From Pseudoalteromonas spongiae UST010723-006 (GTDB lineage: Bacteria > Pseudomonadota > Gammaproteobacteria > Enterobacterales > Alteromonadaceae): 64,000 nucleotides of DNA. Position 1 is the first letter of the stretch, and every line of letters starts with the position of its first letter. Location: positions 1,302,001 to 1,366,000 of the forward strand of contig NZ_CP011040.1 in NCBI RefSeq assembly GCF_000238255.3, given 5' to 3'. Below the pieces are notes generated by a model. That model had not been told where the DNA came from, did no database searches, and worked only from the letters and a program-made list of their open reading frames with translations. The position numbers were made by a program, and so were the translations under genes. Of this stretch, positions 1 to 9,040 are shown piece by piece.

Positions 1-374
1 TGTAAGAAATTATTTATTTTTAACTAAAACCAGCGTCGTAACAAACACCTGAATAAGCGCCATCCCTTGTCGTGCTTGTTGTATTGAAAAGCGGCAGTAA
101 TGTGGTGATCCCCTTAATCTAACGCTTAGATTTTATTACTTTTATTGGTAATATAAACGCGTATACATCATGCAAGGATGACCGTGTATTTCGCCCATTG
201 AGCGAACTGATAACAAGCGAAGTAACTAAACTGTTTTTAGCCTTCGCTACTCGCAGCGTTCAACTATATAAGCCAAAAGCTCAAAAATGAGTGGCGATAA
301 CAACGGCACCTTTGTTGAGAGTGATTCTCGGTTTTAATTATTTACTTACTGGCTAACGTTTAAAGGAAGAACGA
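1..374. other. Intergenic/left-edge region with no recognised gene
   Basis: No open frame of useful length, RNA gene or clear repeat was recognised here. The last part carries the Shine-Dalgarno AAGGA of the acyltransferase that starts at 375. Its promoter must lie in this stretch, but no convincing -35/-10 pair stands out. Confidence 0.5.
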
Positions 375-1550
375 ATGCACACTCAAAGCCGCTTTCATTA
401 TATAGATAACCTGCGTTGTATCGCACTATTGCTCGGTATCGCATTTCATGCTGCGCTAGCGTATGGTCCTTACTTTCGAAATGTGTGGTTTACCGCCGAC
501 ACGACTAATCATGTGTTATTTAACTACTTTGCTAATTGGTCTCACTTATTTCGCATGCCGTTGTTCTTTGTTATCGCTGGCTTTTGCGCCGCGTTACTGA
601 TCAGTAAACGTGGTAGTCGTCATTTTATAAAAAACCGCTTTAAACGCGTGTTACTACCTTTTTTCATCTTTATTCCACTTGTATTTGGCTTAACATTTCA
701 CGCCATTACGTGGGGATTGGGCTTTGCAAAAACCACACCCGCCGTATATGTGGTATTTGAACAAGTAAAAGACCTGCCAATTTCGACAGGCCATTTATGG
801 TTTTTGTGGAATTTAATGCAGTTTTGCCTGCTGTTTTGGCTACTTGCTAAAAATCAAAAGGCGTATAACTTAGTACTCTCGTGGGTTGTAAAGCCGCTGT
901 TTTTGTGCGCTTTACTGCCAACAATAATTACAATATCAATGCTTAACGTGGCTGTGCCGTTTCCACCGCCAGATAAACTGTACCCTGAGCTTTGGTCATT
1001 CGGCTTTTATGGTCTGCTATTTTTGGTAGGTGCCGGGCTTTTTGAACATAAAGATAAAATTGCACAAATCGCAAAGCAATTTCACTGGCTGTTATTGTTA
1101 GCAACCATATCTACCGTTGCCTATTTTTATGTATTGCCCCCTGCATTCACCATAGAGCAAGTTATTGACGCCGCCAAAACGGGTAGCTCAGCACCCAAAA
1201 CGATTGCATTTGTGCCTGTTATTACGCAAACCATAGCCATTTTAAGCTTAACTGCGGTAGGTTTTATTGCAGGTTACAATTGGTTAAATGTTGCAAACAG
1301 TACAAGCCGTTATTTGTCTGACGCGTCGTATTGGCTTTACCTTATTCATGTACCAGTTTTGTTATACATTCAGTTTGCGCTTATTAACCTAGCGATCCCG
1401 GCTTTAGTAAAGTTTTTAGTGTCTATTTCGCTCACCATGATTATTGGGCTAATTACCTATCATTTTCTTGTTAGAAACACAGCCATTGGTGTTTTACTTA
1501 ATGGCAAACGTATTCCTTTAACAAACAAAAGTGTACAAGCAGCGGCGTAA
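375..1550 (+). CDS. Acyltransferase 3 family membrane protein
   Basis: Integral inner-membrane acyltransferase of the acyltransferase-3 family (OpgC/OafA-like), 391 residues, which is usual for the group. The N-terminus reads IDNLRCIALLLGIAFHAAL, matching the family signature of an early Arg and a conserved His at the end of TM1 that is needed for acyl transfer. About ten hydrophobic segments follow, including RMPLFFVIAGFCAALL near residue 62. The start is supported by AAGGA eight bases upstream. Family members acylate periplasmic glucans, lipopolysaccharide or exopolysaccharide; nothing nearby identifies the substrate. The gene is monocistronic and followed by a strong hairpin terminator. 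Confidence 0.85.
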   Translation: MHTQSRFHYIDNLRCIALLLGIAFHAALAYGPYFRNVWFTADTTNHVLFNYFANWSHLFRMPLFFVIAGFCAALLISKRGSRHFIKNRFKRVLLPFFIFIPLVFGLTFHAITWGLGFAKTTPAVYVVFEQVKDLPISTGHLWFLWNLMQFCLLFWLLAKNQKAYNLVLSWVVKPLFLCALLPTIITISMLNVAVPFPPPDKLYPELWSFGFYGLLFLVGAGLFEHKDKIAQIAKQFHWLLLLATISTVAYFYVLPPAFTIEQVIDAAKTGSSAPKTIAFVPVITQTIAILSLTAVGFIAGYNWLNVANSTSRYLSDASYWLYLIHVPVLLYIQFALINLAIPALVKFLVSISLTMIIGLITYHFLVRNTAIGVLLNGKRIPLTNKSVQAAA

Positions 1551-1625
1551 ATAATCTGGGAGTAGTAACGAGTTATAGGTGGTACCAAGTAGCTTGTTTG
1601 CAGCATATATTTAGAGAATATAATT

Positions 1626-1660
1626 AAAAAAAGCCAATTGAATCATTCAATTGGCTTTTT
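1626..1660. terminator. Bidirectional rho-independent terminator
   Basis: A near-perfect palindrome (AAAAAGCCAATTGAAT / ATTCAATTGGCTTTTT) lies between convergent genes. It has A-runs on one side and T-runs on the other, so it can stop transcription from both the acyltransferase and the DUF3750 gene. Confidence 0.85.
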
Positions 1661-1735
1661 ATTGCAATTGCGTTCGGATAGACGTGATAACTCATGCAAC
1701 TTACACATGCTTATTCCGAGCACATAGGAACCGAG

Positions 1736-2281
1736 TTATTTTTCCACTTCGGTATCAGCGTAACCGCTGCCAATTGCACTAAATGGCATGTCGAGTTCAA
1801 GTTCTTCCACTTGTAAACCTAGCCATGCAGGAAACGTATTGCTGTTAGGGCCCGGTAACAAAGTGTATTCGTTTGCCCATGGGTAACGCTCTGTTGCAGC
1901 GATAATTTCTGGGATCAATTTTTTCGCTTTATCGCCGGTAATTGATAGAATTTTTTCGGGTTTGGCACCATACCAATAACGATCAGGAGTTTGAGTTGTG
2001 TACTTTTTGAGTGCTGGTAAGCCACGTTTTACACGCCAACCTACCACTTCATAAACGGTATATTCTTTTGCATTCTCAGGCTTTATCGCGACCCAAGTAT
2101 GCACCGCAAACCAGCCGCGCCAACTAAACGCATCGGCACCATAAAATTCAATAACCGCATCATTAACTAGTATTGGATTAGGCGCGATACCCGCTGGCTC
2201 TCGGCTAGCTGTTCGCCAATTTGAATTGCTACAGCCGCTCAAAAAAGCGATAACAATAAATAATGTGATTAAACGTCGCAT
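1736..2281 (-). CDS. DUF3750 family lipoprotein
   Basis: A 181-residue lipoprotein. The N-terminus MRRLITLFIVIAFLSGC is a type II signal with lipobox LSGC. The body contains an HTWVAIKP motif followed by YEVVGWRV and a late NTFPAWLG segment, which I recognise as the DUF3750 pattern; the biochemical role of that family is unknown. The internal ATG at 2281 is chosen over the ATG four codons upstream because GAGG sits at proper distance before it and because the signal peptide then starts cleanly. It is transcribed alone, convergent with the acyltransferase. Confidence 0.75.
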   Translation of the reverse strand: MRRLITLFIVIAFLSGCSNSNWRTASREPAGIAPNPILVNDAVIEFYGADAFSWRGWFAVHTWVAIKPENAKEYTVYEVVGWRVKRGLPALKKYTTQTPDRYWYGAKPEKILSITGDKAKKLIPEIIAATERYPWANEYTLLPGPNSNTFPAWLGLQVEELELDMPFSAIGSGYADTEVEK

Positions 2282-2535
2282 TGAATACCTCATTTTGTGT
2301 TGGATTTAATAATACGATCAACAAAACTGAATAGCTTGCAAAATACAGAGAAGTAACACGCTTAAACCTCAATAAACTTAAATTACGCTCTGCCGTGTTA
2401 TTTCATCACCGATATTTTCCAAACATCACTTTATATGACCAAACATCACAAAGGGCAGGATCGCAGTTCCGATTCACCTATTCTTTAACTCAAGCAAAAC
2501 ACTTTACTCAAACAAAACTGAATAGGAAACATAGT

Positions 2536-2676
2536 ATGAACACGTCAAACGCAATCGAACTTTTAATGGCAGCTGGTTTAACAACATTTGTAGTTGCAGG
2601 TTTAGTAACCGCTGGTATGACAACAGCAATCGTAACAGGTGCAGTAATTGGCAGCGCTTATTTATTAACTAAATAA
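2536..2676 (+). CDS. Small membrane peptide A (46 aa)
   Basis: A 46-residue peptide starting MNTSNAIELL and ending AYLLTK, made almost entirely of Ala, Gly, Thr, Val, Leu and Ile; it should form one or two membrane-spanning segments. ATG at 2536 is preceded by AGGA eight bases upstream. The frame stays open upstream to 2395, but that part shows no RBS and reads as noncoding, so the short form is preferred. The next cistron at 2703 encodes a clear paralogue. No family is recognised; Gly/Ala-rich helices of this size occur in toxins, holin-like and bacteriocin-like peptides, but no specific assignment is justified. Confidence 0.7.
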   Translation: MNTSNAIELLMAAGLTTFVVAGLVTAGMTTAIVTGAVIGSAYLLTK

Positions 2677-2702
2677 CCAATTAAAATTAAGAGATAATTC
2701 AA

Positions 2703-2843
2703 ATGAATAATGCAAACACACTAGATATTTTGATGGTCGCGTCACTAAGCACCTTTGTAGTTGCAGGCTTAATTACCGCAGGTATGGCAAGTGCTATTGT
2801 AACCGGCGCAGCAATTGGCGGCATTTATATGCTAACAAAATAA
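2703..2843 (+). CDS. Small membrane peptide B (46 aa), paralogue of A
   Basis: Encodes 46 residues starting MNNANTLDIL and ending IYMLTK. It aligns without gaps to peptide A encoded 27 bp upstream: both share TFVVAGL, TAGM and AIVTGA, and both end LTK. AGAG lies upstream of the ATG. The two genes are clearly a tandem duplication that has diverged at the nucleotide level while keeping length and hydrophobic pattern, which argues that both are translated. Predicted to sit in the inner membrane. Function unknown. Confidence 0.75.
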   Translation: MNNANTLDILMVASLSTFVVAGLITAGMASAIVTGAAIGGIYMLTK

Positions 2844-2858
2844 CCTTTAGGACAGCCT

Positions 2859-2909
2859 ATGAAGCAAACAATAAAACTGTTTTACCATTATAAAAAACAA
2901 TTAAAATAA
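2859..2909 (+). CDS. Possible 16-aa basic microprotein
   Basis: A very short frame, MKQTIKLFYHYKKQLK, begins 15 bp after the second membrane peptide and stops just at the base of the terminator hairpin. AGGA stands eight bases before the ATG. The product would be strongly basic and amphipathic. Only RBS, spacing and position in the transcript support it; it is too short to judge by codon use. Confidence 0.35.
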   Translation: MKQTIKLFYHYKKQLK

Positions 2910-2941
2910 GCCTTTCCAAATAACTGTGGAAAGGCTTTTTT
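2910..2941 (+). terminator. Rho-independent terminator of the microprotein operon
   Basis: GCCTTTCC, a 10-base loop, then GGAAAGGC followed by TTTTTTG. It closes the 2536-2909 transcript and lies directly against the 3' end of the convergent S41 peptidase gene. Confidence 0.85.
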
Positions 2942-2943
2942 GT

Positions 2944-4317
2944 TTAATTGGCTAATGTATTAAATTCATCCACTATTTTGTCAATTATCAGCTTCGGCTT
3001 TAGCACATCGTCTTTCAATTCTTTATCCGGAGTGACCGGTAACCCTTTTTGTGTGCCACTTGGTCTTACTAAATAAAAACGAGGTGTTACAGCTTTTAGT
3101 TTTGAATGCGGGAGCGTAAAAAATTGAATGCCACCAGTTTGCCACGAATAGCCCGCAGACTCTTCTCCCACAATTTCAGCAAAGCCAAAATCTTGCATGG
3201 TGTTAGCGAATAAAATAGCTGAAGAATACGTATAACCACCAACAACAACCGACACTTTACCGTTAAATTTTAACGGCTCATCTTTTACTGGTTGCTCAAA
3301 ACGGTCAAACACTTTAGTAACAACTTCGCCTTCGGTTTCGCCTTCATCCATATATTTTGCAATGATTTTTTTAGTATATTTACTGGTGTGTTGATAAGGC
3401 TTGTTTGCGATGTATTTAACAATACCTTGTTTCCACATATCGTCATCGCCACCACCATTATTGCGAACATCAATAATTAAGTGCTGTATTTGCTTTTCTT
3501 TTAGTTGCTTAAAAACATTCTCAGTAAAACTGTAAAAGCGTGTTTTGTCTTGCCACCAAAACTCATCAATTGTTAAAAGTGCTTGTTGCTGATTTAAAAT
3601 TTCAAACTTAAACGTTTGTTCGAATGTTTTGCTGTTGAATGATTTAGGTAAGATTTTAGCAGCTTGCATCTCAATCACTTGAAAAGACTTTCCTTCTTTA
3701 ATTTCAAGCTTAAAATGCTCAGTTTTATTGACGAACAACCAGTAAAAAAGTGCAAATTTGTCTGATAATAAACGCTCATGGTGTTTTACGGTATCGCCAT
3801 ACATACGCGTAATTAAAGTATTATAAATAGCATTAATTGGCTGATCATTAATGCTAATAAGCTCAGATTGAGCAAACGATGTTTCACTGCCGCCAAGTAA
3901 GCTTGCAAGATACACTTTTCCTTTGTTAACAGTCACTTCGAAAGGAAATAACCCTTCTTTTTTAATCACTTCTTTGGCGAGCCCTTTTTGGCTACGCGTA
4001 AAAACCAACATATGCGCATCGTTAAACTGACTATTAAATTGTGCAAATTGTGATAAAAAGTCGTTTACACGCATTGGTTTGGTGATGGACTGTTTAAAGG
4101 CGGTAAGGGAATGTTCAAATGCCGTTGTGTTTTTAATTCGAATACTTAAATCGGGGTGAGTGTTATTTACAAACTCTTGCCAAGCATTTATATCCTCTTT
4201 CATCTGCGCTGGCGTTAACATGTTTTGCAAGTTCTGCGTGTGTTCACTCGCCAACGCACTGTGAGCCATAAAAGCAAAAATATACAGCAATACTAATATT
4301 AAGCGCTTAATAATCAT
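2944..4317 (-). CDS. S41 family peptidase, secreted
   Basis: A 457-residue protein with a Sec signal peptide (residues 1-23, cleavage after ALA) and a C-terminal tail-specific-protease-type S41 domain. The domain shows LIIDVRNNGGGDD near residue 281-292 and GGYTYSSAILFA near 360-370, where the serine in TYSS is the likely nucleophile. A GEESAG motif typical of the oxyanion region follows. The first 240 residues are a helical N-terminal region as in other S41 proteins of marine bacteria; no PDZ domain is obvious. Probably periplasmic. It is one of three S41 peptidases in the window, all different in sequence. Confidence 0.85.
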   Translation of the reverse strand: MIIKRLILVLLYIFAFMAHSALASEHTQNLQNMLTPAQMKEDINAWQEFVNNTHPDLSIRIKNTTAFEHSLTAFKQSITKPMRVNDFLSQFAQFNSQFNDAHMLVFTRSQKGLAKEVIKKEGLFPFEVTVNKGKVYLASLLGGSETSFAQSELISINDQPINAIYNTLITRMYGDTVKHHERLLSDKFALFYWLFVNKTEHFKLEIKEGKSFQVIEMQAAKILPKSFNSKTFEQTFKFEILNQQQALLTIDEFWWQDKTRFYSFTENVFKQLKEKQIQHLIIDVRNNGGGDDDMWKQGIVKYIANKPYQHTSKYTKKIIAKYMDEGETEGEVVTKVFDRFEQPVKDEPLKFNGKVSVVVGGYTYSSAILFANTMQDFGFAEIVGEESAGYSWQTGGIQFFTLPHSKLKAVTPRFYLVRPSGTQKGLPVTPDKELKDDVLKPKLIIDKIVDEFNTLAN

Positions 4318-4532
4318 CTTCTTCCATTATTGTTTTTATTTGAGACCTTGTATTAGACGAAGCTTTTATTGAAAAGGTTTAAGCAAGATCAATTTTTTTA
4401 ATTACGTTTTTTATTACCAACTAATACGTCAAAAAACTTATCGCTGTATGACCCAAACCATCATTGCATTCGTTCTAGCATTAGGCATTCGACCGTGTCA
4501 TCATTAATAAAAAAACAATAATAACAAATACA

Positions 4533-5723
4533 ATGACACCAGCTCAGCGAGATCCACTGCTTGATATTTTTCGCGGATTTGCCATTTTCGGCATCTTTTT
4601 TATTAATATCACAATCATGAATTGCTTATTTATCAACCAAGATGCCTTTTCAAGTCAATTCCAAGATACCACGAGTGAGGTTGTAAATCGGGTATTACAA
4701 CTCTTTTTTTACAATAAGTTCTTCCCTATTTTTTCGTTTTTATTTGGTTTTGGTATCACTTCGCAGATCATCAAAAAGCAGTTAAATAACAAGCCGTATT
4801 TAGGCTTTTTCACACGAAGAATGGCTGCGTTGTTCGTCATTGGCATGCTGCATATATCCTTGTTTTGGTCAGGAGACGTATTACATTTATACGCTGTTTT
4901 AGGGTTGCTTAGTTTAGCTATGGTCAGGCTAAATTTACGCGTTTTATTTTTGATTGGCGTTGGTTTGTTAGTCTTTCCATTTTATGACAACCTTGCTGAA
5001 TTATTTCTCAAAAGCCTAGCTACACCTCTCGATAAAGGTTTATTAGCGTATGGTGAACAAGGGATTATTATCGCGCTGCGTGAAGGCACATACTTTGAGA
5101 CAATACAACTTCGTTTTCATGAATATATGGCAAACCTGCCTATGTTATTGTTTTACCTTGCGCCAATGGCATTTGCGATGTTTACATTAGGTATTGCTGC
5201 TGGCAAAAGTACGCTTATATTAGGTTCAAAACAATGGCTAGCCTATTTTAAAAAACCAACAATTTTTGCATTAGTTTTAACAAGTATTTACCGTGCAGTT
5301 TTCCTTTTTTGGTTACCGGAAAGCGAGCTTTATCGCCACGAGTTACTAAGACCCCTATGGTTTAAATTAATGTTTTTAAGTGATATTACCTTTGGCCTTT
5401 GTTACCTGTGGGCAATTGCTTGGCTTTGGCACCACGGTTTTATAAAAAAACTGTTGATGCATTTTAGCTATGTTGGTCGTCTTGCACTAAGTAATTACAT
5501 TCTTCACAGTGTAATTGGCTTGTTTTTATTCACAAATTTAGGGCTTTCGCTTTACCAAAAACTTAGCCCGCTGATGTGTTTTGTTATTGCACTAATGAGC
5601 TTTGTTTTACAGTCTCTGCTAAGTAAATGGTGGCTAACACATTTTCAATATGGGCCATTAGAATGGGCTTGGCGCTGCATTACTTATAAACAAAAAATGC
5701 CGTTTAGGCGGGTCGCCTGCTAA
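4533..5723 (+). CDS. DUF418 domain membrane protein (YeiB-like)
   Basis: Polytopic inner-membrane protein of 396 residues. The start PLLDIFRGFAIFGIFFINI is the conserved N-terminal motif of the DUF418/YeiB group, and the C-terminal DUF418 region carries GRLALSNYILHS and a final GPLEWAWR, which are highly characteristic. The family is of unknown function and distantly resembles acyltransferase 3 proteins. No convincing Shine-Dalgarno precedes the ATG; upstream is AT-rich. Followed by a short GGGGTC/GACCCC hairpin with a T-run. Confidence 0.85.
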   Translation: MTPAQRDPLLDIFRGFAIFGIFFINITIMNCLFINQDAFSSQFQDTTSEVVNRVLQLFFYNKFFPIFSFLFGFGITSQIIKKQLNNKPYLGFFTRRMAALFVIGMLHISLFWSGDVLHLYAVLGLLSLAMVRLNLRVLFLIGVGLLVFPFYDNLAELFLKSLATPLDKGLLAYGEQGIIIALREGTYFETIQLRFHEYMANLPMLLFYLAPMAFAMFTLGIAAGKSTLILGSKQWLAYFKKPTIFALVLTSIYRAVFLFWLPESELYRHELLRPLWFKLMFLSDITFGLCYLWAIAWLWHHGFIKKLLMHFSYVGRLALSNYILHSVIGLFLFTNLGLSLYQKLSPLMCFVIALMSFVLQSLLSKWWLTHFQYGPLEWAWRCITYKQKMPFRRVAC

Positions 5724-5756
5724 AAGCGTCTCATTATTAAAATATATAACAGTGTT

Positions 5757-5778
5757 GGGGTCTAGTTTGACCCCTTTT
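5757..5778 (+). terminator. Probable terminator, GGGGTC/GACCCC hairpin
   Basis: A six-base-pair GC-rich stem with a six-base loop followed by TTTT, 34 bp after the DUF418 stop. The stem sequence resembles the GGGGTCA/TGACCCC arms of REP-like elements elsewhere in the window. Confidence 0.6.
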
Positions 5779-5821
5779 ACGTTTTAAAAGTAACGCTTAT
5801 TAAAAACCAAAATTTGTTTAG

Positions 5822-6253
5822 TTACTCGTCTTTTTCGTACTGTTTTAGTACAGCCAACATATCTTCTGAAATAGGTGATTTTTGCCCTATTTTCATATTA
5901 AACATCACTACATTGGCATAGCCTGTGGTGCAAATAGCCTGCTGTGATTCACTGAACGCTTCATAGCGCATAGTAAAACGGTCACTTTTAATATCGGTAA
6001 TATATGAACCAATATACAAGGTATCAGGAAAGGTCACTGGGCGTTTGTATTGCGCATAGGTATCGCGTAATACAGGGCTGCTGGTAGGGTCCGACAACAC
6101 AGAAAGCAAACCAGTTTGTGTTAAAAAGTCGATTCGTGCTGTTTCAAAATAACGAAAATAAGACACATTATTTACATGCCCTAACGCATCCATTTCGCCC
6201 CAAACAACGTTAATTTTAGTGTGAATTGGATACTTTTCGAAAAATTCCTGCAT
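5822..6253 (-). CDS. Acyl-CoA thioesterase, hotdog fold
   Basis: A 143-residue protein of the 4-hydroxybenzoyl-CoA thioesterase/YbgC-FadM type. The N-terminal motif WGEMDALGHVNNVSYFRYFE is the diagnostic active-site region, with the catalytic Asp of the MDALGHVNN signature and the following helix; FETARIDFL continues it. Length is normal for the family. Cytosolic; hydrolyses acyl-CoA thioesters, chain length not predictable. Monocistronic. Confidence 0.85.
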   Translation of the reverse strand: MQEFFEKYPIHTKINVVWGEMDALGHVNNVSYFRYFETARIDFLTQTGLLSVLSDPTSSPVLRDTYAQYKRPVTFPDTLYIGSYITDIKSDRFTMRYEAFSESQQAICTTGYANVVMFNMKIGQKSPISEDMLAVLKQYEKDE

Positions 6254-6597
6254 GGCTTTGCCTTTATAGTTATTAGTGTTTTGAGATTAACAACTCACTT
6301 GTCGGACCACAAGTTTTTAAGACTACTTAGTATGGGTTTTACATAGCGGCAAGGTGCGCATCACACGTAATTTAGAGCGGCTACCATGTTAAACAATAAG
6401 TAATGACACCAACAAAGCCCCCCTAAACATACTCGCGCTATTTATTGTCCTTTAGAGCATGTTGAGCTTTACCTTCTAATCTAAAGAATAAATACTTTGG
6501 TCATCAGTTAAATGCCTATCGTCCCAATCCCCTATTAACTTGTGGGTTATGTAAGTACATTTGCGGGCTAGAGTTAATACTTTAAATAGGAACAAGG
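6254..6597. promoter_or_regulatory. Divergent intergenic region
   Basis: This 344-bp gap separates the divergently transcribed thioesterase and the lipoprotein gene, so both promoters must lie here. No specific operator, repeat or RNA structure was recognised. Confidence 0.4.
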
Positions 6598-8940
6598 ATG
6601 CGTGACGCAATTATTTTATTAACCATAATGCTGTTAGTCGGCTGTGGCGGATCATCAAGCAAAAAACCACCTCAGGTTGTTAACAGCGCCCCTCAACTGA
6701 CACTTGAATCTGCATACACTGCACAAAGCGGTGCAATACTTACCATTGAACATCAAGTAGCTGATCCTGAAGATGACACGGTTTCATTAACTTGGTCGAA
6801 CGACATTAACCAAGTTACTATCACTCAATCAACACTTGCAATAACCAGCGTTCAATTACCAACTGTAACAACAGAAACCACATTAACGTTAACTTTAACG
6901 GCGCGAGACGATAAAAATGCAACAACTAGTCAGGATGTTACGGTCACAATAAAGCCTAAATCTGCGCAAGTAACGTTTGACTTACTTGATGCGTATTCTG
7001 CTAAAGAAAACAGTTATTTTGAGCTAACGACACAAATCGAAGCGAATCATGTTATTTCAGACATTTCATGGCAGCTAGATGAACCACTTAATGCAGATGT
7101 AAATGTACAAAATTCATTAAATGGCACTTTGGCCACATCCTCATTAACACTATTAACGCCCTACGTAACTCAAACACAATCGTTTAATGCCATTATATCG
7201 GTTACTGCCAATGGTCAGCTCTCACAAAGGCACACACGTATTACAATCAACCCAGACACCTCAGACTTTTTGTCGATATCACTACCCGAGCGCTACGATG
7301 TTGATGAAGGCAAAGACGCCAGCATTAGCGTGACGATAAATTCAAGTGACAGCCAATCTGAAATTCAGTGGCGCTGGCACAATAGTGAAATTGCGCTTAC
7401 CAGTGACGATTCAAAAACGGTATCGTTTAAAGCGCCTCAAGTTGATAGCGACCAAACGCTAATACTTGAAGTAAGTGTAACAAGTGCAAACCAAACACAC
7501 ATTGCAGAGATACCTGTAACAATCAAAGATGTTACTGTCTATTCAAACATTAGCTTGGCTGCAAATCGTACTTTAGCGGTAAAAGGGCATGCGGTTTTTA
7601 TTGATGTAATAACAGAAAATCCAGAGCAAATTTCTAGCATTGATTGGACTGTAAATAACCTTACTGAACAAGATTATAGCGCCAAAGATCATCGCCTAAA
7701 CATTACTGTACCTGAAATAAGCAGTGGTTTTTTTATTGATTTAGAAGCACAGGCAACGCTCACTTTAACCAATGGCAGCCAGCAAACCTTAACTCAATCT
7801 ATCCGCGTATTAAATCCCTACACGTTAGATACCGAGTTAAGCATCGGGCATAATATCGACCGCCCCTTGCCGGTATATAACGGCGAAACGAGTAATTTCA
7901 CATTGAGTGTATCAAATGCGTATGATTTGATTGATTCAGTAGCCATTGACTTACCGTTCACCGTAACGCCATTTGCAACAAAAAATGCCGAGTTAGTTAA
8001 CAACGCAATTCAGCTGGCACTGCTATCAGATAACATCACCACTGAAGCAGAAACCACGTTGCAAGTTACTGCGTTTGTGGGCGACTACCAAGTAAATCAT
8101 TACTTTAAGCTAAGACTAAAACCATCCCACTTTACCATTTACCCTGGGTTAACCGAGCAGTTTTACGCGGGCTCTCAAATAACATTATTCAACCAAATTT
8201 ACCATGATGATACCTTGCGCGAAGAAACCGCCCAGTGGCAAACTCACACATCGATTGGTGATATTGTGCAATCAGATAGTGGCGAATTTAGCTACGCAAG
8301 TTCACCGTCGTTTCACGGTGCAATCAGCCTAAACGCATCATTTAATCAAAATGAATCAACAACGCAAAGCGACAAACTCATTAATATGTATCGCACACTT
8401 AGAATTGATAAGGACGATATTAGTTGCTCCGTGAGTGGTCGCAGTACTGTGTGTATTTATTATGGCCGTACTATCAGGTTTACCCTTGATACCGCACAAC
8501 TCCGACAACTAAAATTGAATGACGAAGTTGCCTGTTTACTCACACAAAATAGTGCTGTGGAATGTATTGGTAATTCGGCAAATCCAATTGTTAGCAACAC
8601 TCCTACGCTATCGGGCGAAATTGAACGCCTAAATATGGTTGGAAATAACGCGGCGTGTGTGCAATTTGAAAACGCTCAGTGGCAATGTTGGGGTCAAAAT
8701 GCAGCTAATACTACTTCATTAACAAACGCTTTTTCTCATGTGTATACGATTACACAGCATAAACAGAATACCTGCTTGGTAGGAGATGGCTTTTTGCATT
8801 GCTTTAATCAAGTTGGCGAGCAAAGCTTTAATGATTTAACAGGCTTTATTAAAGACATTGAGATTAAAAGCAGCGGTTTGTGCTACCAATATACTCACCA
8901 AAAAACCTCTTCTTGGCAGTGCCCAAGCGAGCTTAAATAA
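6598..8940 (+). CDS. Large lipoprotein, Ig/PKD-like repeats plus RCC1-like C-terminus
   Basis: A 780-residue lipoprotein with lipobox LVGC at residues 13-16 and a CGGSSSKKPPQVVNSAP tether also seen, with variation, in the proteins at 19767 and 55138. The middle consists of successive beta-rich modules of about 95-100 residues (Ig/PKD or cadherin-like). The last about 170 residues carry five short blades with paired cysteines, such as NAACVQFENAQWQCWG, CLVGDGFLHCF and VACLLTQNSAVEC, resembling RCC1 propeller repeats. Outer-membrane or surface exposed. AGGA lies upstream of the ATG. Function unknown; adhesion or envelope structure is only a guess. Confidence 0.75.
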   Translation: MRDAIILLTIMLLVGCGGSSSKKPPQVVNSAPQLTLESAYTAQSGAILTIEHQVADPEDDTVSLTWSNDINQVTITQSTLAITSVQLPTVTTETTLTLTLTARDDKNATTSQDVTVTIKPKSAQVTFDLLDAYSAKENSYFELTTQIEANHVISDISWQLDEPLNADVNVQNSLNGTLATSSLTLLTPYVTQTQSFNAIISVTANGQLSQRHTRITINPDTSDFLSISLPERYDVDEGKDASISVTINSSDSQSEIQWRWHNSEIALTSDDSKTVSFKAPQVDSDQTLILEVSVTSANQTHIAEIPVTIKDVTVYSNISLAANRTLAVKGHAVFIDVITENPEQISSIDWTVNNLTEQDYSAKDHRLNITVPEISSGFFIDLEAQATLTLTNGSQQTLTQSIRVLNPYTLDTELSIGHNIDRPLPVYNGETSNFTLSVSNAYDLIDSVAIDLPFTVTPFATKNAELVNNAIQLALLSDNITTEAETTLQVTAFVGDYQVNHYFKLRLKPSHFTIYPGLTEQFYAGSQITLFNQIYHDDTLREETAQWQTHTSIGDIVQSDSGEFSYASSPSFHGAISLNASFNQNESTTQSDKLINMYRTLRIDKDDISCSVSGRSTVCIYYGRTIRFTLDTAQLRQLKLNDEVACLLTQNSAVECIGNSANPIVSNTPTLSGEIERLNMVGNNAACVQFENAQWQCWGQNAANTTSLTNAFSHVYTITQHKQNTCLVGDGFLHCFNQVGEQSFNDLTGFIKDIEIKSSGLCYQYTHQKTSSWQCPSELK

Positions 8941-8949
8941 CCATTTAAA

Positions 8950-8975
8950 AAGCGGCTTAAATGCCGCTTCTTATT
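8950..8975 (+). terminator. Rho-independent terminator
   Basis: AAGCGGC, loop TTAAAT, GCCGCTT, then a T-rich tract, starting nine bases after the lipoprotein stop. Confidence 0.75.
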
Positions 8976-9040
8976 TGTGTTACGCAATAGTTATATTCAT
9001 TTAAGGCAACAATAAAGGTTTATTAACCAACAGGTGCCTT

